This document shows, piece by piece, positions 44,657 to 53,209 of a DNA stretch of 64,000 nt. This DNA comes from Lachnospiraceae bacterium (GTDB lineage Bacteria; Bacillota; Clostridia; Lachnospirales; Lachnospiraceae), in NCBI GenBank assembly GCA_910575555.1, contig CAJTFX010000010.1, forward strand, positions 1 through 64,000, read 5' to 3'. Each line of letters begins with the position of its first letter. The first letter of the stretch is position 1. The notes beneath the pieces were generated by a model. That model was not told the origin of the DNA, made no database searches, and worked only from the letters and a program-made list of their open reading frames with translations. The translations under genes and the position numbers were made by a program.

Positions 44657-45911
44657 ATAAATCCTTTCTCAGTACAAACAAAAAGCAAAAAACGGTCATC
44701 AGGTTCAGAACCAGATATAACATTGCAGCCCCAACGATTCCGTAAAGCTTCAGAAGATATTTTCCGCCCAAAAAAGAACACAAGCTGATTAAGAGATAAA
44801 CAAACGCCATCTCCTTCCTTCTCCCTGTCACAGTAAGCATCACTGTCAAAAAAGATGCTATGGCAAATATTGCCCCTCCTAAAAACAACAGCGAAAATTC
44901 CATCCTGTATGGATTTAAATTCACATCATACAAAATATTCAGCGCCGGAAGCCCCAGCCATACCCCTGCCGGAATTGCAGCTGCAGCAGCGCAAAGAATA
45001 AAAACGCTCTGTCCCGCTATCAGTTTTTTCAACTGTTTTATTTCCTTTTTCTGCCATAAAAGTCCAATATCTCTTATCATTGGCTGATATACAAACCGGC
45101 TCAACAGTACAATACAAAAGGCCGGCATCATAAGGTATCCGAAAATTGCCTGTATCTCTTCTGTCATATACCAGTCAATCATATATTTTGGAATATTTCC
45201 AACGTACATCGACACTGTTCCGGCAATTGCCAGAGGAGTGCATTCCTTTAAAATTCTATTTATATTTGCTCTGCGCCACACTGACAAAGAAACGTTTCCC
45301 TTTTGAAATTGACTTCCAAACAGAACCACATCCAATGAAACACTGTAACCCACACTGATTTCCAATGCCGTTATTAAATCTCCCGTCATCAGAAGAACCG
45401 CACATAGAAGCCCAGTGGAACTAATCAGGCGGATTGCAGCAATTCTGGCGCCTGCAGACAATTTTCCCTGCTGCTGACAATATCCGATACAAACATCTTC
45501 CAACGCATCTGTCAGCTTATAAAGACATATCATAAATACCGCCTGCGTTTTATATGCTCCGTATCCCAGAAATCGCCGGCAAAACATTAAGTATCCAACA
45601 ACGCCTGCCAACGAGCCGAAAACCGTTATCACTCTTGCAAAAAAATAATCTGACAGCATACTTCCGGCATTTTTATCTGTCACCTGATAGTTCCGCCCTC
45701 CATATCTGCCAATCGTTGCCGCTAAATTTGCCAGGGCATATCCTATGGAAAAAACTCCGGCATCTTCTATCCCAAGCTTATATGCAATTGCACTGAGAAT
45801 CACCGTGGACTGCAGAGCATCTGCCGAAACAGCAACCGTATTCCACCAGATATCTGCTTTCCTGCTGTATATGGCATTCCTTTTCCCTGTTTTCCACCCT
45901 TTTTCAAACAC
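44643..45911 (-). CDS. Wzx-like polysaccharide flippase
   Basis: 422 residues with about twelve evenly spaced helices and no ATPase, the pattern of the polysaccharide-transport/MATE-like superfamily. GGRNYQVTDKNAGSMLSDYF and the paired-half symmetry match O-antigen flippases. It would turn a lipid-linked sugar from the inner to the outer face. Start is GTG at 45911, overlapping the preceding gene by eight bases, with only a weak ribosome site, which suggests translational coupling. It would then depend on the upstream phase-variable gene. Confidence 0.78.
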   Translation of the reverse strand: MFEKGWKTGKRNAIYSRKADIWWNTVAVSADALQSTVILSAIAYKLGIEDAGVFSIGYALANLAATIGRYGGRNYQVTDKNAGSMLSDYFFARVITVFGSLAGVVGYLMFCRRFLGYGAYKTQAVFMICLYKLTDALEDVCIGYCQQQGKLSAGARIAAIRLISSTGLLCAVLLMTGDLITALEISVGYSVSLDVVLFGSQFQKGNVSLSVWRRANINRILKECTPLAIAGTVSMYVGNIPKYMIDWYMTEEIQAIFGYLMMPAFCIVLLSRFVYQPMIRDIGLLWQKKEIKQLKKLIAGQSVFILCAAAAAIPAGVWLGLPALNILYDVNLNPYRMEFSLLFLGGAIFAIASFLTVMLTVTGRRKEMAFVYLLISLCSFLGGKYLLKLYGIVGAAMLYLVLNLMTVFCFLFVLRKDLYEEK

Positions 45912-46888
45912 TTCTGCTTTCTTTTATCCTCCTTTGTATCCCAGGATACTTGCCAACTGTATCACACATCTGAATCACTCCCGTCCCCTGATCCGGATTC
46001 CCCTCAAGCAGCACAGGCCCATCCTTCGTAATTGCAACATCCCATCCTACAATGTTACGATCTGAAAGCCGCTGGGCGCTGCTTACTGCCAGTTCTTTCG
46101 CCTCGTTCCAGTAAGGAACCCGGAATCCCTGAAGCTTTTTCCCACTGTAGGGATTGGCCTTAAAACGGTTAAAATCACCATCAATTCCCGATGAATTTAC
46201 AATCCCATGGCAAACCTGGACATTTGCGCAGATTCCCCCGGCACAGAGATTATCCACACATCCCTCCGAAATTCCCATTCGAAGCCCGGCTGCAAACACC
46301 TCTGCCTTGCCATTGATGCAAAATGTTCCGATACGGAGCGTATTCACCACATTTGGATTAAATTCCTGCAATAGCTTATGCTGTTGGATACATTCCTCCA
46401 GAAGGCATCCTGAAAATATAGTCTCATCCATCTTTTCGCCTTTATAATAATATTTGTGAACTTCTACCCCCCCCCCTTCCAAATTTTGGCTTTACTATTA
46501 CCATTTGATGTTTTTTCAAAAATTGTTCTATTTCATCTGTATCCGCACTGTCTGCGTCCAGCCATTCCCTCCCCAACTCCTTTTTGAAAAATTCATTAAA
46601 TTTCTGCTTATCATTTAAAATATTTCTCACTCTTTTGCTGTTGTATCTCCTTTGCAGCTTCGCATGTCTGAGATAAGTCAGAAACGTTTTCCTCTCCTGT
46701 CTGTTTTTATGATAAAATTCAAACCAAAGATATTCCTCCGGGCTGCATCCATCTGTCACCACGCACCACAGAAATTGGAAATTCAGCAAAATGCATTGAC
46801 CCAAGGAATATTTCTCACGCAATTTCTTCTGAAACCATATATAATTCGCAAAAAATTCTCTGATCCATTTCGCAATTCTCTTTATCAT
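45904..46888 (-). CDS. Sugar-transfer associated ATP-grasp protein, frame broken at a G10 tract
   Basis: Two frames form one protein of 327 residues once a single base is removed. The first (ATG 46888, behind AAGGAAATTC) runs to KPKFGRGGG; the second goes on with VEVHKYYYKGEKM. Both match the ATPgrasp_ST family: VVNTLRIGTF, GGICANV and VGWDVAITKDGPVLLEGNPD carry the metal- and ATP-binding residues. They meet at ten G (46467-46476 as C on the + strand); nine G restores one frame. As sequenced the product stops at RSSQILL after 148 residues, without the active site. The tract inside the nucleotide-binding loop region suggests on/off switching. Family members sit in capsule and exopolysaccharide loci; their reaction is unproven. 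Confidence 0.78.
46467..46476. repeat. G10/C10 homopolymer inside the sugar-transfer ATP-grasp gene
   Basis: Ten C on the + strand (G10 coding). Slippage by one base toggles the frame between a 148-residue and a 327-residue product. Confidence 0.9.
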
Positions 46889-48192
46889 GAATTTCCTTCC
46901 TTCATCCGGTTTATAATAAACCGCAGCTTTCCCGTTTTGTCCGCTTCTATTTCCCTTTTCCAGATATAATGATATACCATATGATAATCAGTAATTACCT
47001 TTTCCAGTTTCCCTGTGATCTCTTTTTCCAGGCTTTCCTTATTCACTTTTCTCAGCGGATCTGCCACAAGCTCCAGTTCAATCTCATGGTAATTATTCTG
47101 TATCACCCGGAAACTGAGAATTTCTTCTATATGTTCTGTCGCCGCATAAAAGGGATGATAATCATACTTCCTTCCATCTTCCAGCACAATCCAGTCGTTC
47201 ATACGGCCCCGGATATTGGTAAGATACTCTATTCCATTCCTTCTGGTTATTTCTGCCCCATCTCCAATGTCATAATTAATAATGGGGAATTCATGCAGAA
47301 ACAAATTCGTAATCAGCATTCTTCCCTGTTCTGCCAACTGATTTTTTTCATCTACAATATTAATTACATGCGTATCATTTGTAATAATATGCTTCCGAAT
47401 ATTCCCTGCTCTTGTAAACGTACATGCCCCTGTTTCCATAGAACCAAAGGACGTAAACAAGCGATCCCCCAGATATTTTCGGAAAAGCCTGATGGATGGA
47501 TCGGTCAATGTTTCGCTGATACTGGCATATGCTCTGGGATGATGCAGCTTTACATTCTGTCGCCTGGCATATTCCACAGTCTGCATTAATTTTGTACGGT
47601 GGGCATACAAAAAATCCGGCTTAACGCGATTAATCTCTTCCGCTATCACTTCTCCCTCTGCCAGAAAAGATACTTTATGCCGCCGTAATATTCCCAATTT
47701 CTGCCAAAAACTGTCCTTTCCTTTTGCCACGATCGCAGGATCTTTTAACGCCATTGTCTGATCCAACAGAGGATTCACTCCGTTTTCCATGGCAATTCTC
47801 AGCCAGTTTGCCGCAAAATAGGCATTTTCTCTTGGGGACGCGCATAATTTCAATGGCGTTCCGGTAGAGCCGCTGGTGGTATACACATGATAATACTGAT
47901 ATTTCTCCGGATTTTTCTTTAATTCTGCTGTAATCCATTCTTTGATTTCGCTTTTGGTCAAAACCGGAAATTTTATTAAATCCTCTCTGCAGTGAAAATC
48001 TTCCGGTACAGCCCCAACCGCCTCAAATTTTTTCCGGTAAACGGGTATTTCATAGGCGCGCTTCATAAGCTGTTCTATCTTGCGGTTCTGAATACGGTAA
48101 ATCTTTTTCTGTTCCAAATCGTGGCTTTTTAATTCCAGAAGATATTTCAAAACAAACAGATTTTCCAGTTTCCTGTCCATGTACGCAGACAT
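46885..48192 (-). CDS. CapK/PaaK-like adenylate-forming enzyme
   Basis: About 435 residues of the phenylacetate-CoA-ligase-like branch of adenylating enzymes. The P-loop VYTTSGSTGTPLKL near 105-118 binds ATP, SFGSMETGACTFTRAG is the acyl-substrate loop and INYDIGDGAEI the next core motif; the smaller C-terminal lid is present. CapK-type members occur in capsule loci and are thought to activate a carboxylic acid. ATG at 48192 is eight bases after AGGAG; a TTG two codons earlier overlaps the previous stop. Its stop overlaps the next start by four bases (ATGA). Confidence 0.78.
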   Translation of the reverse strand: MSAYMDRKLENLFVLKYLLELKSHDLEQKKIYRIQNRKIEQLMKRAYEIPVYRKKFEAVGAVPEDFHCREDLIKFPVLTKSEIKEWITAELKKNPEKYQYYHVYTTSGSTGTPLKLCASPRENAYFAANWLRIAMENGVNPLLDQTMALKDPAIVAKGKDSFWQKLGILRRHKVSFLAEGEVIAEEINRVKPDFLYAHRTKLMQTVEYARRQNVKLHHPRAYASISETLTDPSIRLFRKYLGDRLFTSFGSMETGACTFTRAGNIRKHIITNDTHVINIVDEKNQLAEQGRMLITNLFLHEFPIINYDIGDGAEITRRNGIEYLTNIRGRMNDWIVLEDGRKYDYHPFYAATEHIEEILSFRVIQNNYHEIELELVADPLRKVNKESLEKEITGKLEKVITDYHMVYHYIWKREIEADKTGKLRFIINRMKEGNS

Positions 48193-48194
48193 GT

Positions 48195-49448
48195 TCAATG
48201 CTCCTCCTCCACTTCAATCTCAATCTTCCCCAAGGCTTCCTCCATCTTAGCCCTGGCTTCTTCCAATGTATCCGCCTTGACAACCACATGTCCAATCCGG
48301 TGAGGCCCTACCCGAAAAGCCTGCACCTGCTCTCCTGCCTGATAATCAAACTGAATCTCCACAATCTGTTTATCCTCTCTGTCATTTTTGTTCACAATCT
48401 TTCGGATGCTTCCGGTTTTTTCACTGCGCAGCAGCATCCCCACATTGGGATTCGCCTCCTGGCTGGCAAAATCCACAGGAAGCCCCAGGGCAGCCTGAAT
48501 GATTTTTTCATAATAGTTATAGCCGTAATAGAGGGAAACCAGTTCTGCCAGGCAGGTGGCTCCCGCCCTTCCGCCGATTTCCAGCACATAGGGCTTTCCG
48601 CCGGAGAGAATAAAGTCTGCGTTTAAAGCGCAGTTGTCAAGTCCCATGGCAATCACCGCCTTCTGCAGCTGCTCTTTGGCGTCCTCAATCACCGACTGCT
48701 CCAGTTCATAAGGCGCCCAGTGGCCGATGGGCACTCCGGTATCTCCCTGAAACACATAGTCTCCGTGGGGCAGAATAAACTGGATTTTTCCCTGGGATAC
48801 AAAGGACTGAGCGCCGAATTCCTCTCCTTCCAGGAATTCTTCCACAATAAAATAATCTTTTCTGGTGTTCTCCCTGACCCTTTGGTAAGCCTCTGCAAAT
48901 TTACTGCTGTTTTCTGCTTTTACAATTCCCCGGCTTCCGGAAGTATCCACCGCCTTGAATATCAATGGAAACTGCAGGCCTGCCAGTTCTTGTTCCAGAC
49001 GCTTTATGATCTGAAAGTCTTTATTTCCTTCTGCCGCTCCATTTTCCTTAGAATCTTCTTCCAGGGAAATCCTGCGATATCTTGCGGTCCGCACCCCATG
49101 TTTCTCGTAATTCTGCTTCATCAGCATCTTATCTGTGGCCACCTTTCCCGCTTCAAAGGACAGGCCCGGCAGCCCAAGGGCATCACAGACTTTTCCAATG
49201 GTCACCACTGCCACATCTGTGCCCGTTGTCACTATTCCGTCTATGTTCTCTGCCCTGGCAATTTCCAGAATTTTTTCATAATCCCTGGTATCCTCATAGC
49301 AGATTTTATCCCCGAAGGCAAACCCCGGATAATTCCCCGGAACGCTCACCACCAAAGTTTCGATCCCCATGCGTCTGGCCTGTTGGATCAGGGGAACCTG
49401 ATACACTCCCGCCCCCAATATCATTAATTTTTTCTTCTGTCTGTTCAA
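48195..49448 (-). CDS. ATP-grasp carboxylate-amine ligase-like protein
   Basis: About 417 residues. MILGAGVYQVPLIQQARRMG opens a pre-ATP-grasp domain. VSFEAGKVATDKMLMKQNYE, FPLIFKAVDTSGSRGI (ATP-binding loop with Lys) and NADFILSGGKPYVLEIGGRA (metal-binding acidic residues) define the ATP-grasp core; a small C-terminal domain follows. Such enzymes join a carboxylate, through an acyl phosphate, to an amine. Beside an amino-sugar transaminase this could acylate the 4-amino group. TTG at 49448 behind AAGGAGAAGG is preferred; the frame is open 22 codons further within the preceding gene. Confidence 0.75.
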   Translation of the reverse strand: MNRQKKKLMILGAGVYQVPLIQQARRMGIETLVVSVPGNYPGFAFGDKICYEDTRDYEKILEIARAENIDGIVTTGTDVAVVTIGKVCDALGLPGLSFEAGKVATDKMLMKQNYEKHGVRTARYRRISLEEDSKENGAAEGNKDFQIIKRLEQELAGLQFPLIFKAVDTSGSRGIVKAENSSKFAEAYQRVRENTRKDYFIVEEFLEGEEFGAQSFVSQGKIQFILPHGDYVFQGDTGVPIGHWAPYELEQSVIEDAKEQLQKAVIAMGLDNCALNADFILSGGKPYVLEIGGRAGATCLAELVSLYYGYNYYEKIIQAALGLPVDFASQEANPNVGMLLRSEKTGSIRKIVNKNDREDKQIVEIQFDYQAGEQVQAFRVGPHRIGHVVVKADTLEEARAKMEEALGKIEIEVEEEH

Positions 49449-50403
49449 CGTCCTTCTCCTTTCCTGTTTCGCACAAATGTCTGTCACTGCCTGTGAGCGC
49501 CTGGCGCACCACATACTGGGGCTGACGGTTGTCCGCTAAAAACATCCGGCCCACATATTCTCCAATCAGGCCCATAAACAAAAGCATAATCCCTGAAAAA
49601 AAGCAAATTGCAATCATCAGAGAAGTCCATCCCGCCACGCTTGCCTGAAAAATAATTTTCTTTACAAATACCCCGAAGGCCCCGGCAATCCCAATCAGGG
49701 AAAAGCAAAGCCCCAGCCAGATTGCCATACGCAGGGGAACCACCGAAAATCCCAGTACATTAGACCAGAGCCGGATCAATGCTTTCAGATTATAATTAGA
49801 TGTTCCCTCCGCCCGTTCAAAATGCTCTACCGGAACGCAGGTAATCTTCTGGGTTGTCCGAAGAAACAATCCCTGCAAATAGGCGTACGGGTTCTGGTAC
49901 TGTATCACGTAATCCCGGACAAATTTCCGGATTACCCAAAAGCTGGAAGTCTTTAAATCTCTGGGCTTGCCAATAAGTTTGCGAACGGTCCAGAAATTAA
50001 CCGCGCTTCCCACGTTCCGATACCAGCTGTGTTTTTTTCTGGGATAGTATGCATATACGATGTCCCATCCCTGTTCCATTTCTTCCAGTAATTTGTGAAT
50101 CTGACTGGGATGGGTCTGCATATCGTCATCCATTGCGATGATATAATCGCCACGGGCATAATTCAGCCCCGCCATTACCGCATTGTGCTGCCCTGCATTT
50201 TTGGCAAGATCAATGACGGTTACATTGTCATAAGTCTCCGCCAGTTCTGAAAGGACACGGAAGGTTGCTCCCCCATCCGGCGATGCGTCGTTTACCAGAA
50301 TAAATTCCGCTTCCTTCCCCTGCATTTCCCCCATGGTCAGCCCCACTACTTTGGAAATGGTTTTGCTGGATTTATAACAGGGTATTACAATTGAATATTT
50401 CAT
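49306..50403 (-). CDS. Polyprenyl-phosphate glycosyltransferase, GT2 (ArnC/DPM1-like)
   Basis: 365 residues. A GT-A domain with IVIPCYKSSKTISKVV, FILVNDASPDGG and the DDD metal site in IIAMDDDMQTHP is followed by two membrane helices (about 230-290), the layout of ArnC, GtrB and DPM1-like enzymes that load a sugar onto undecaprenyl phosphate. The usual C-terminal end is near RQPQYVVRQ; here the frame runs on another 50 residues and overlaps the next gene by 143 bases, with a Gly/Ser/Asp-rich tail that looks like an out-of-frame reading. Start taken at ATG 50403; a GTG three codons earlier is possible. Confidence 0.85.
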   Translation of the reverse strand: MKYSIVIPCYKSSKTISKVVGLTMGEMQGKEAEFILVNDASPDGGATFRVLSELAETYDNVTVIDLAKNAGQHNAVMAGLNYARGDYIIAMDDDMQTHPSQIHKLLEEMEQGWDIVYAYYPRKKHSWYRNVGSAVNFWTVRKLIGKPRDLKTSSFWVIRKFVRDYVIQYQNPYAYLQGLFLRTTQKITCVPVEHFERAEGTSNYNLKALIRLWSNVLGFSVVPLRMAIWLGLCFSLIGIAGAFGVFVKKIIFQASVAGWTSLMIAICFFSGIMLLFMGLIGEYVGRMFLADNRQPQYVVRQALTGSDRHLCETGKEKDVEQTEEKINDIGGGSVSGSPDPTGQTHGDRNFGGERSGELSGVCLRG

Positions 50404-50491
50404 TTTTTCCACTCACTTTTTCTCCATATTCCAATCAAAGCTTCTGCTGTATTCCGCGAATCGTAAATTTTCCACGGCCCAGCCTTCAGAA

Positions 50492-51631
50492 TTACCGATA
50501 GAAATTCTTTATTTCGGAAACCACATAGCGGATCTGCTCTTCTTTCAGCCCATCGTACATGGGCAGACGCAGCAGCCGGTCGCTCTCTTTGGTGGTATGT
50601 TTATCCTGGCCGTGGAATCTTCCGTATTTCCGCCCTGCTTCGGAAGAATGGAGCGGTACATAATGGAATACGGCAGAAATTCCTTTTTCTTTCAGATGCT
50701 TCAGCAGCGCTGTCCGCTCCTTGAGATCTCTGGCTTTGATATAAAACATATGGCCGTTATGAACACAGCCCTCTGGCACAACGGGAAGCTCCACCGTTCC
50801 CGCCTCCTTCAAATCCTGCAGCAATTCATAATACAGGTTCCAGTTTCCTATGCGCCTTTGGTTCACCGCGTCCGCTTCTTCCAACTGGGCCCAGAGATAC
50901 GCGGCGTTCAAATCACTGGGCAGATAGGAGGAGCCTGCTTCTTTCCAGGAATATTTGTCAATTTCTCCCCGGAAAAACTGGCTCCGGTTGGTGCCTTTCT
51001 CCCGGATAATCTCTGCAGCCAGAATTTCTTCCTGGTGTTTCAGAAGAATTGCGCCTCCTTCTCCCATACTGTAATTTTTCGTCTCATGGAAGCTGTAGCA
51101 GCCGTAGTCCCCGATGGTTCCCAAAGGTCTGCCATGGTAGGCGCACATCATGGCCTGGGCTGCATCTTCAATGATTTTTAACCGGTATTTTTCTGCAATC
51201 TGACAGATTTTGTCCATCTCGCAGGAAACCCCGGCATAATGCACCACGGCAATTGCTTTTGTCCTGGATGTAACGGCATCTTCAATGAGCGTTTCATCCA
51301 GATTCATAGTGTCTTTGCGGATATCCACAAAGACTGCCTCTGCGCCCCGCAGCACAAAAGCGTCCGCCGTTGAAACAAACGTATAAGAGGGCATAATTAC
51401 CTCATCCCCCGGCCCGATGCCCGACAAAAGCGCCGCCAGCTCCAGCGCATGGGTACAGGATGTGGTCAGTAATGCTCCCGCCGCTTTGGTCCGGGCTTTC
51501 ATCCACTCTGTACATTTTCCGGTATAAAATCCATCTCCGCATATTTTTTGGCGGGCCACGGCGTCCTCCATATACCCGAAGGCTTTGGGATGAAAGGGCG
51601 GAATATTAAAATGGACTTTCTGTTCCTCCAT
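50492..51631 (-). CDS. wecE: dTDP-4-amino-4,6-dideoxygalactose transaminase, WecE/RffA type
   Basis: 379 residues of the DegT/DnrJ/EryC1 PLP aminotransferases. The cofactor Lys is Lys185 in SFHETKNYSMGEGG; IIEDAAQA holds the PLP-contacting Asp. SFHETKN plus the N-terminal FNIPPFHPKAFGYMEDAV are typical of WecE, which makes dTDP-Fuc4N from the 4-keto-6-deoxy sugar. The dTDP-sugar precursor genes are not in the window. It is the first gene of the glycan operon, behind promoter 51682-51710. Confidence 0.88.
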   Translation of the reverse strand: MEEQKVHFNIPPFHPKAFGYMEDAVARQKICGDGFYTGKCTEWMKARTKAAGALLTTSCTHALELAALLSGIGPGDEVIMPSYTFVSTADAFVLRGAEAVFVDIRKDTMNLDETLIEDAVTSRTKAIAVVHYAGVSCEMDKICQIAEKYRLKIIEDAAQAMMCAYHGRPLGTIGDYGCYSFHETKNYSMGEGGAILLKHQEEILAAEIIREKGTNRSQFFRGEIDKYSWKEAGSSYLPSDLNAAYLWAQLEEADAVNQRRIGNWNLYYELLQDLKEAGTVELPVVPEGCVHNGHMFYIKARDLKERTALLKHLKEKGISAVFHYVPLHSSEAGRKYGRFHGQDKHTTKESDRLLRLPMYDGLKEEQIRYVVSEIKNFYR

Positions 51632-51681
51632 GATTCGTCACCTTATTCCTCTAATTTATCTTTTTCGCAAATATAATCCTT

Positions 51682-51710
51682 ATAGTATTCCTAAATTTTA
51701 TGATTGTCAA
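51682..51710 (-). promoter_or_regulatory. Promoter of the surface-glycan operon
   Basis: TTGACA (51705-51710), 17 bases, TACTAT (51682-51687), about 50 bases ahead of wecE. Upstream (51720-51905) is very AT-rich with two loose direct repeats (TGATTTTCTACTTA and TGATTCTCTACTTA), which could bind the divergent XRE regulator. Confidence 0.7.
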
Positions 51711-52010
51711 TGACTAATTCGTAAATATTTAGAATTAATTCGCGAAATTTATGATTCTTAAAGGAAAGATTCACAAATATTAATTTCATTGATTTTATGA
51801 TTTTTTCTATTGATTTTCTACTTAACTAGGATAAAATCAGTGATTCTCTACTTATTATCTTTAAAATAAGGATTTTCAATATATTTAGGATTTTTTTGTC
51901 TATAATATACTTGCCCGGGTCTTTTGAACGACAGATTTCCTAATTGCGGAAACTCAGGCGAATCTGCTTTTCTTAGAAATGACACACGATTTCATATACG
52001 AGGTATTAAC

Positions 52011-52403
52011 ATGCAGCTTGGAGATCATTTACGAAATATCAGAGAATCCAGAGATTTAAAACAAACGGATGTAGCCAAAGCCACCCATATCAGCAATAAA
52101 ATTTTGTCCAATTATGAGCGGAATATCTGCTATCCTACCATTGATAATCTGATTGAGCTGTGCAGGTTTTATCAGATTTCCGCTGATTATCTGCTGATGC
52201 TGACTGATAAGAAAACAGAACCGAAAACGGTGGAGCATGACTTTCCCATCAGTTCTGACGAGAAACGGGTCATACAGTATTACCGCAGGCTGAATGAGGA
52301 AAACCGGGACTGTATCCGCGGGCTTATGGTGTCTTATTACAAAGAACAGAAATCGGATGCCCAGTCTCTGCCCCATTTGCGGGAAAATGATTTTATTCCG
52401 TGA
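52011..52403 (+). CDS. XRE-type HTH regulator
   Basis: 130 residues. MQLGDHLRNIRESRDLKQTD, then HISNKILSNYERNICYPTID form a compact Cro/CI helix-turn-helix; the C-terminal half (SSDEKRVIQYYRRLNEENRD) is a helical oligomerisation or sensing part. ATG 52011 follows CGAGGT; the frame upstream has no ribosome site. It is divergent from the glycan operon and convergent with rloAB, so it could control either; sharing the intergenic region with the glycan promoter favours the former. Confidence 0.85.
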   Translation: MQLGDHLRNIRESRDLKQTDVAKATHISNKILSNYERNICYPTIDNLIELCRFYQISADYLLMLTDKKTEPKTVEHDFPISSDEKRVIQYYRRLNEENRDCIRGLMVSYYKEQKSDAQSLPHLRENDFIP

Positions 52404-52422
52404 TATTTTTGAACATGAAAAA

Positions 52423-52513
52423 GGGGCTGTCCCATTAAGAAGTAAACATACAAGATTCTGTAAATAGAATTTATACCATATCTTGTAGTTGTATTTCTTA
52501 ACGCGACAGCCCC
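52423..52513. mobile_element. Palindromic MITE-like element
   Basis: 91 bases ending in GGGGCTGTC and GACAGCCCC; the arms stay complementary for over 30 bases (TTAAGAA, ACAAGAT). The terminal GGGGCTGTC resembles ends of insertion sequences, so it may be a non-autonomous derivative. It sits exactly between the stops of the XRE gene and rloB and may act as a shared terminator. No target duplication is evident. Confidence 0.65.
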
Positions 52514-52522
52514 GGTTTTAAA

Positions 52523-53209
52523 TTATTTTTCATCCAGATATCCTTTTAATTCTTCCACCAATTGATACACAGTGGTTCCCGGATCGTATTCCGACGGCTT
52601 CTTTTTGTCTTTCTCATAGTCTGCCATTCTTCTTTTTGCATGTTTGATTGCTGTATTTACTCCGTCATAAATATCTACCATCTGATAAATATCTTCATAA
52701 TTCTTCTTATATTTTTGTTCCCCCAACTGATATTTTCGGAAAATTTCACTCAGCTTTTCATTCCATTCTTCCCGGTGAAGGGCCGAATCACTGTAAGAAA
52801 AATGCAGGTACAGCCAATATTCGAAAGACTGATTGCTCCAGGCAATTTTATACCCCTTCCTCTGTCCGGCAGCTACCGCCTGATCAAAATCCTCGAAATC
52901 GTCTTTATCAAATACCACCCATATATTCTGGTAAAAATTCCTGGCTTCTTTCACAATCCGTTCTGTAATCTCTATCAGCCTGCCGGTTCCGCAGCCTTCT
53001 CCGCGGATTACAATTTCCGGCACCTCCACTACCTCAATATTTCCCCCTATTTTTTCTTCTATCAGCTTCTGCAGTCCTTTAAAATACAGCGGCTCCGTCC
53101 TCTCTCCTTCTGTCACAATTAGAAAAGAATTCGTTTTCGGATTCCGGTATTCATACTTTCTCTGCTTTCTGGCCAATTTGCGCTTTTTGAAAAGATCATC
53201 TGAGCCCAT
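52523..53209 (-). CDS. rloB: RloB-like protein (AbiLii/Toprim-like), presumed defence effector
   Basis: 228 residues. FLIVTEGERTEPLYFKGL holds a Glu, and NIWVVFDKDDFEDF a DxD-type cluster, the acidic set of Toprim-like nucleases; SNQSFEYWLYLHF is the RloB signature. RloB proteins pair with an AAA ATPase (RloA) as in the lactococcal AbiL abortive-infection system and in restriction-linked loci. GGGGGAATCAC precedes the ATG, which overlaps the rloA end by 14 bases. Nuclease activity is inferred, not shown. Confidence 0.82.
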   Translation of the reverse strand: MGSDDLFKKRKLARKQRKYEYRNPKTNSFLIVTEGERTEPLYFKGLQKLIEEKIGGNIEVVEVPEIVIRGEGCGTGRLIEITERIVKEARNFYQNIWVVFDKDDFEDFDQAVAAGQRKGYKIAWSNQSFEYWLYLHFSYSDSALHREEWNEKLSEIFRKYQLGEQKYKKNYEDIYQMVDIYDGVNTAIKHAKRRMADYEKDKKKPSEYDPGTTVYQLVEELKGYLDEK

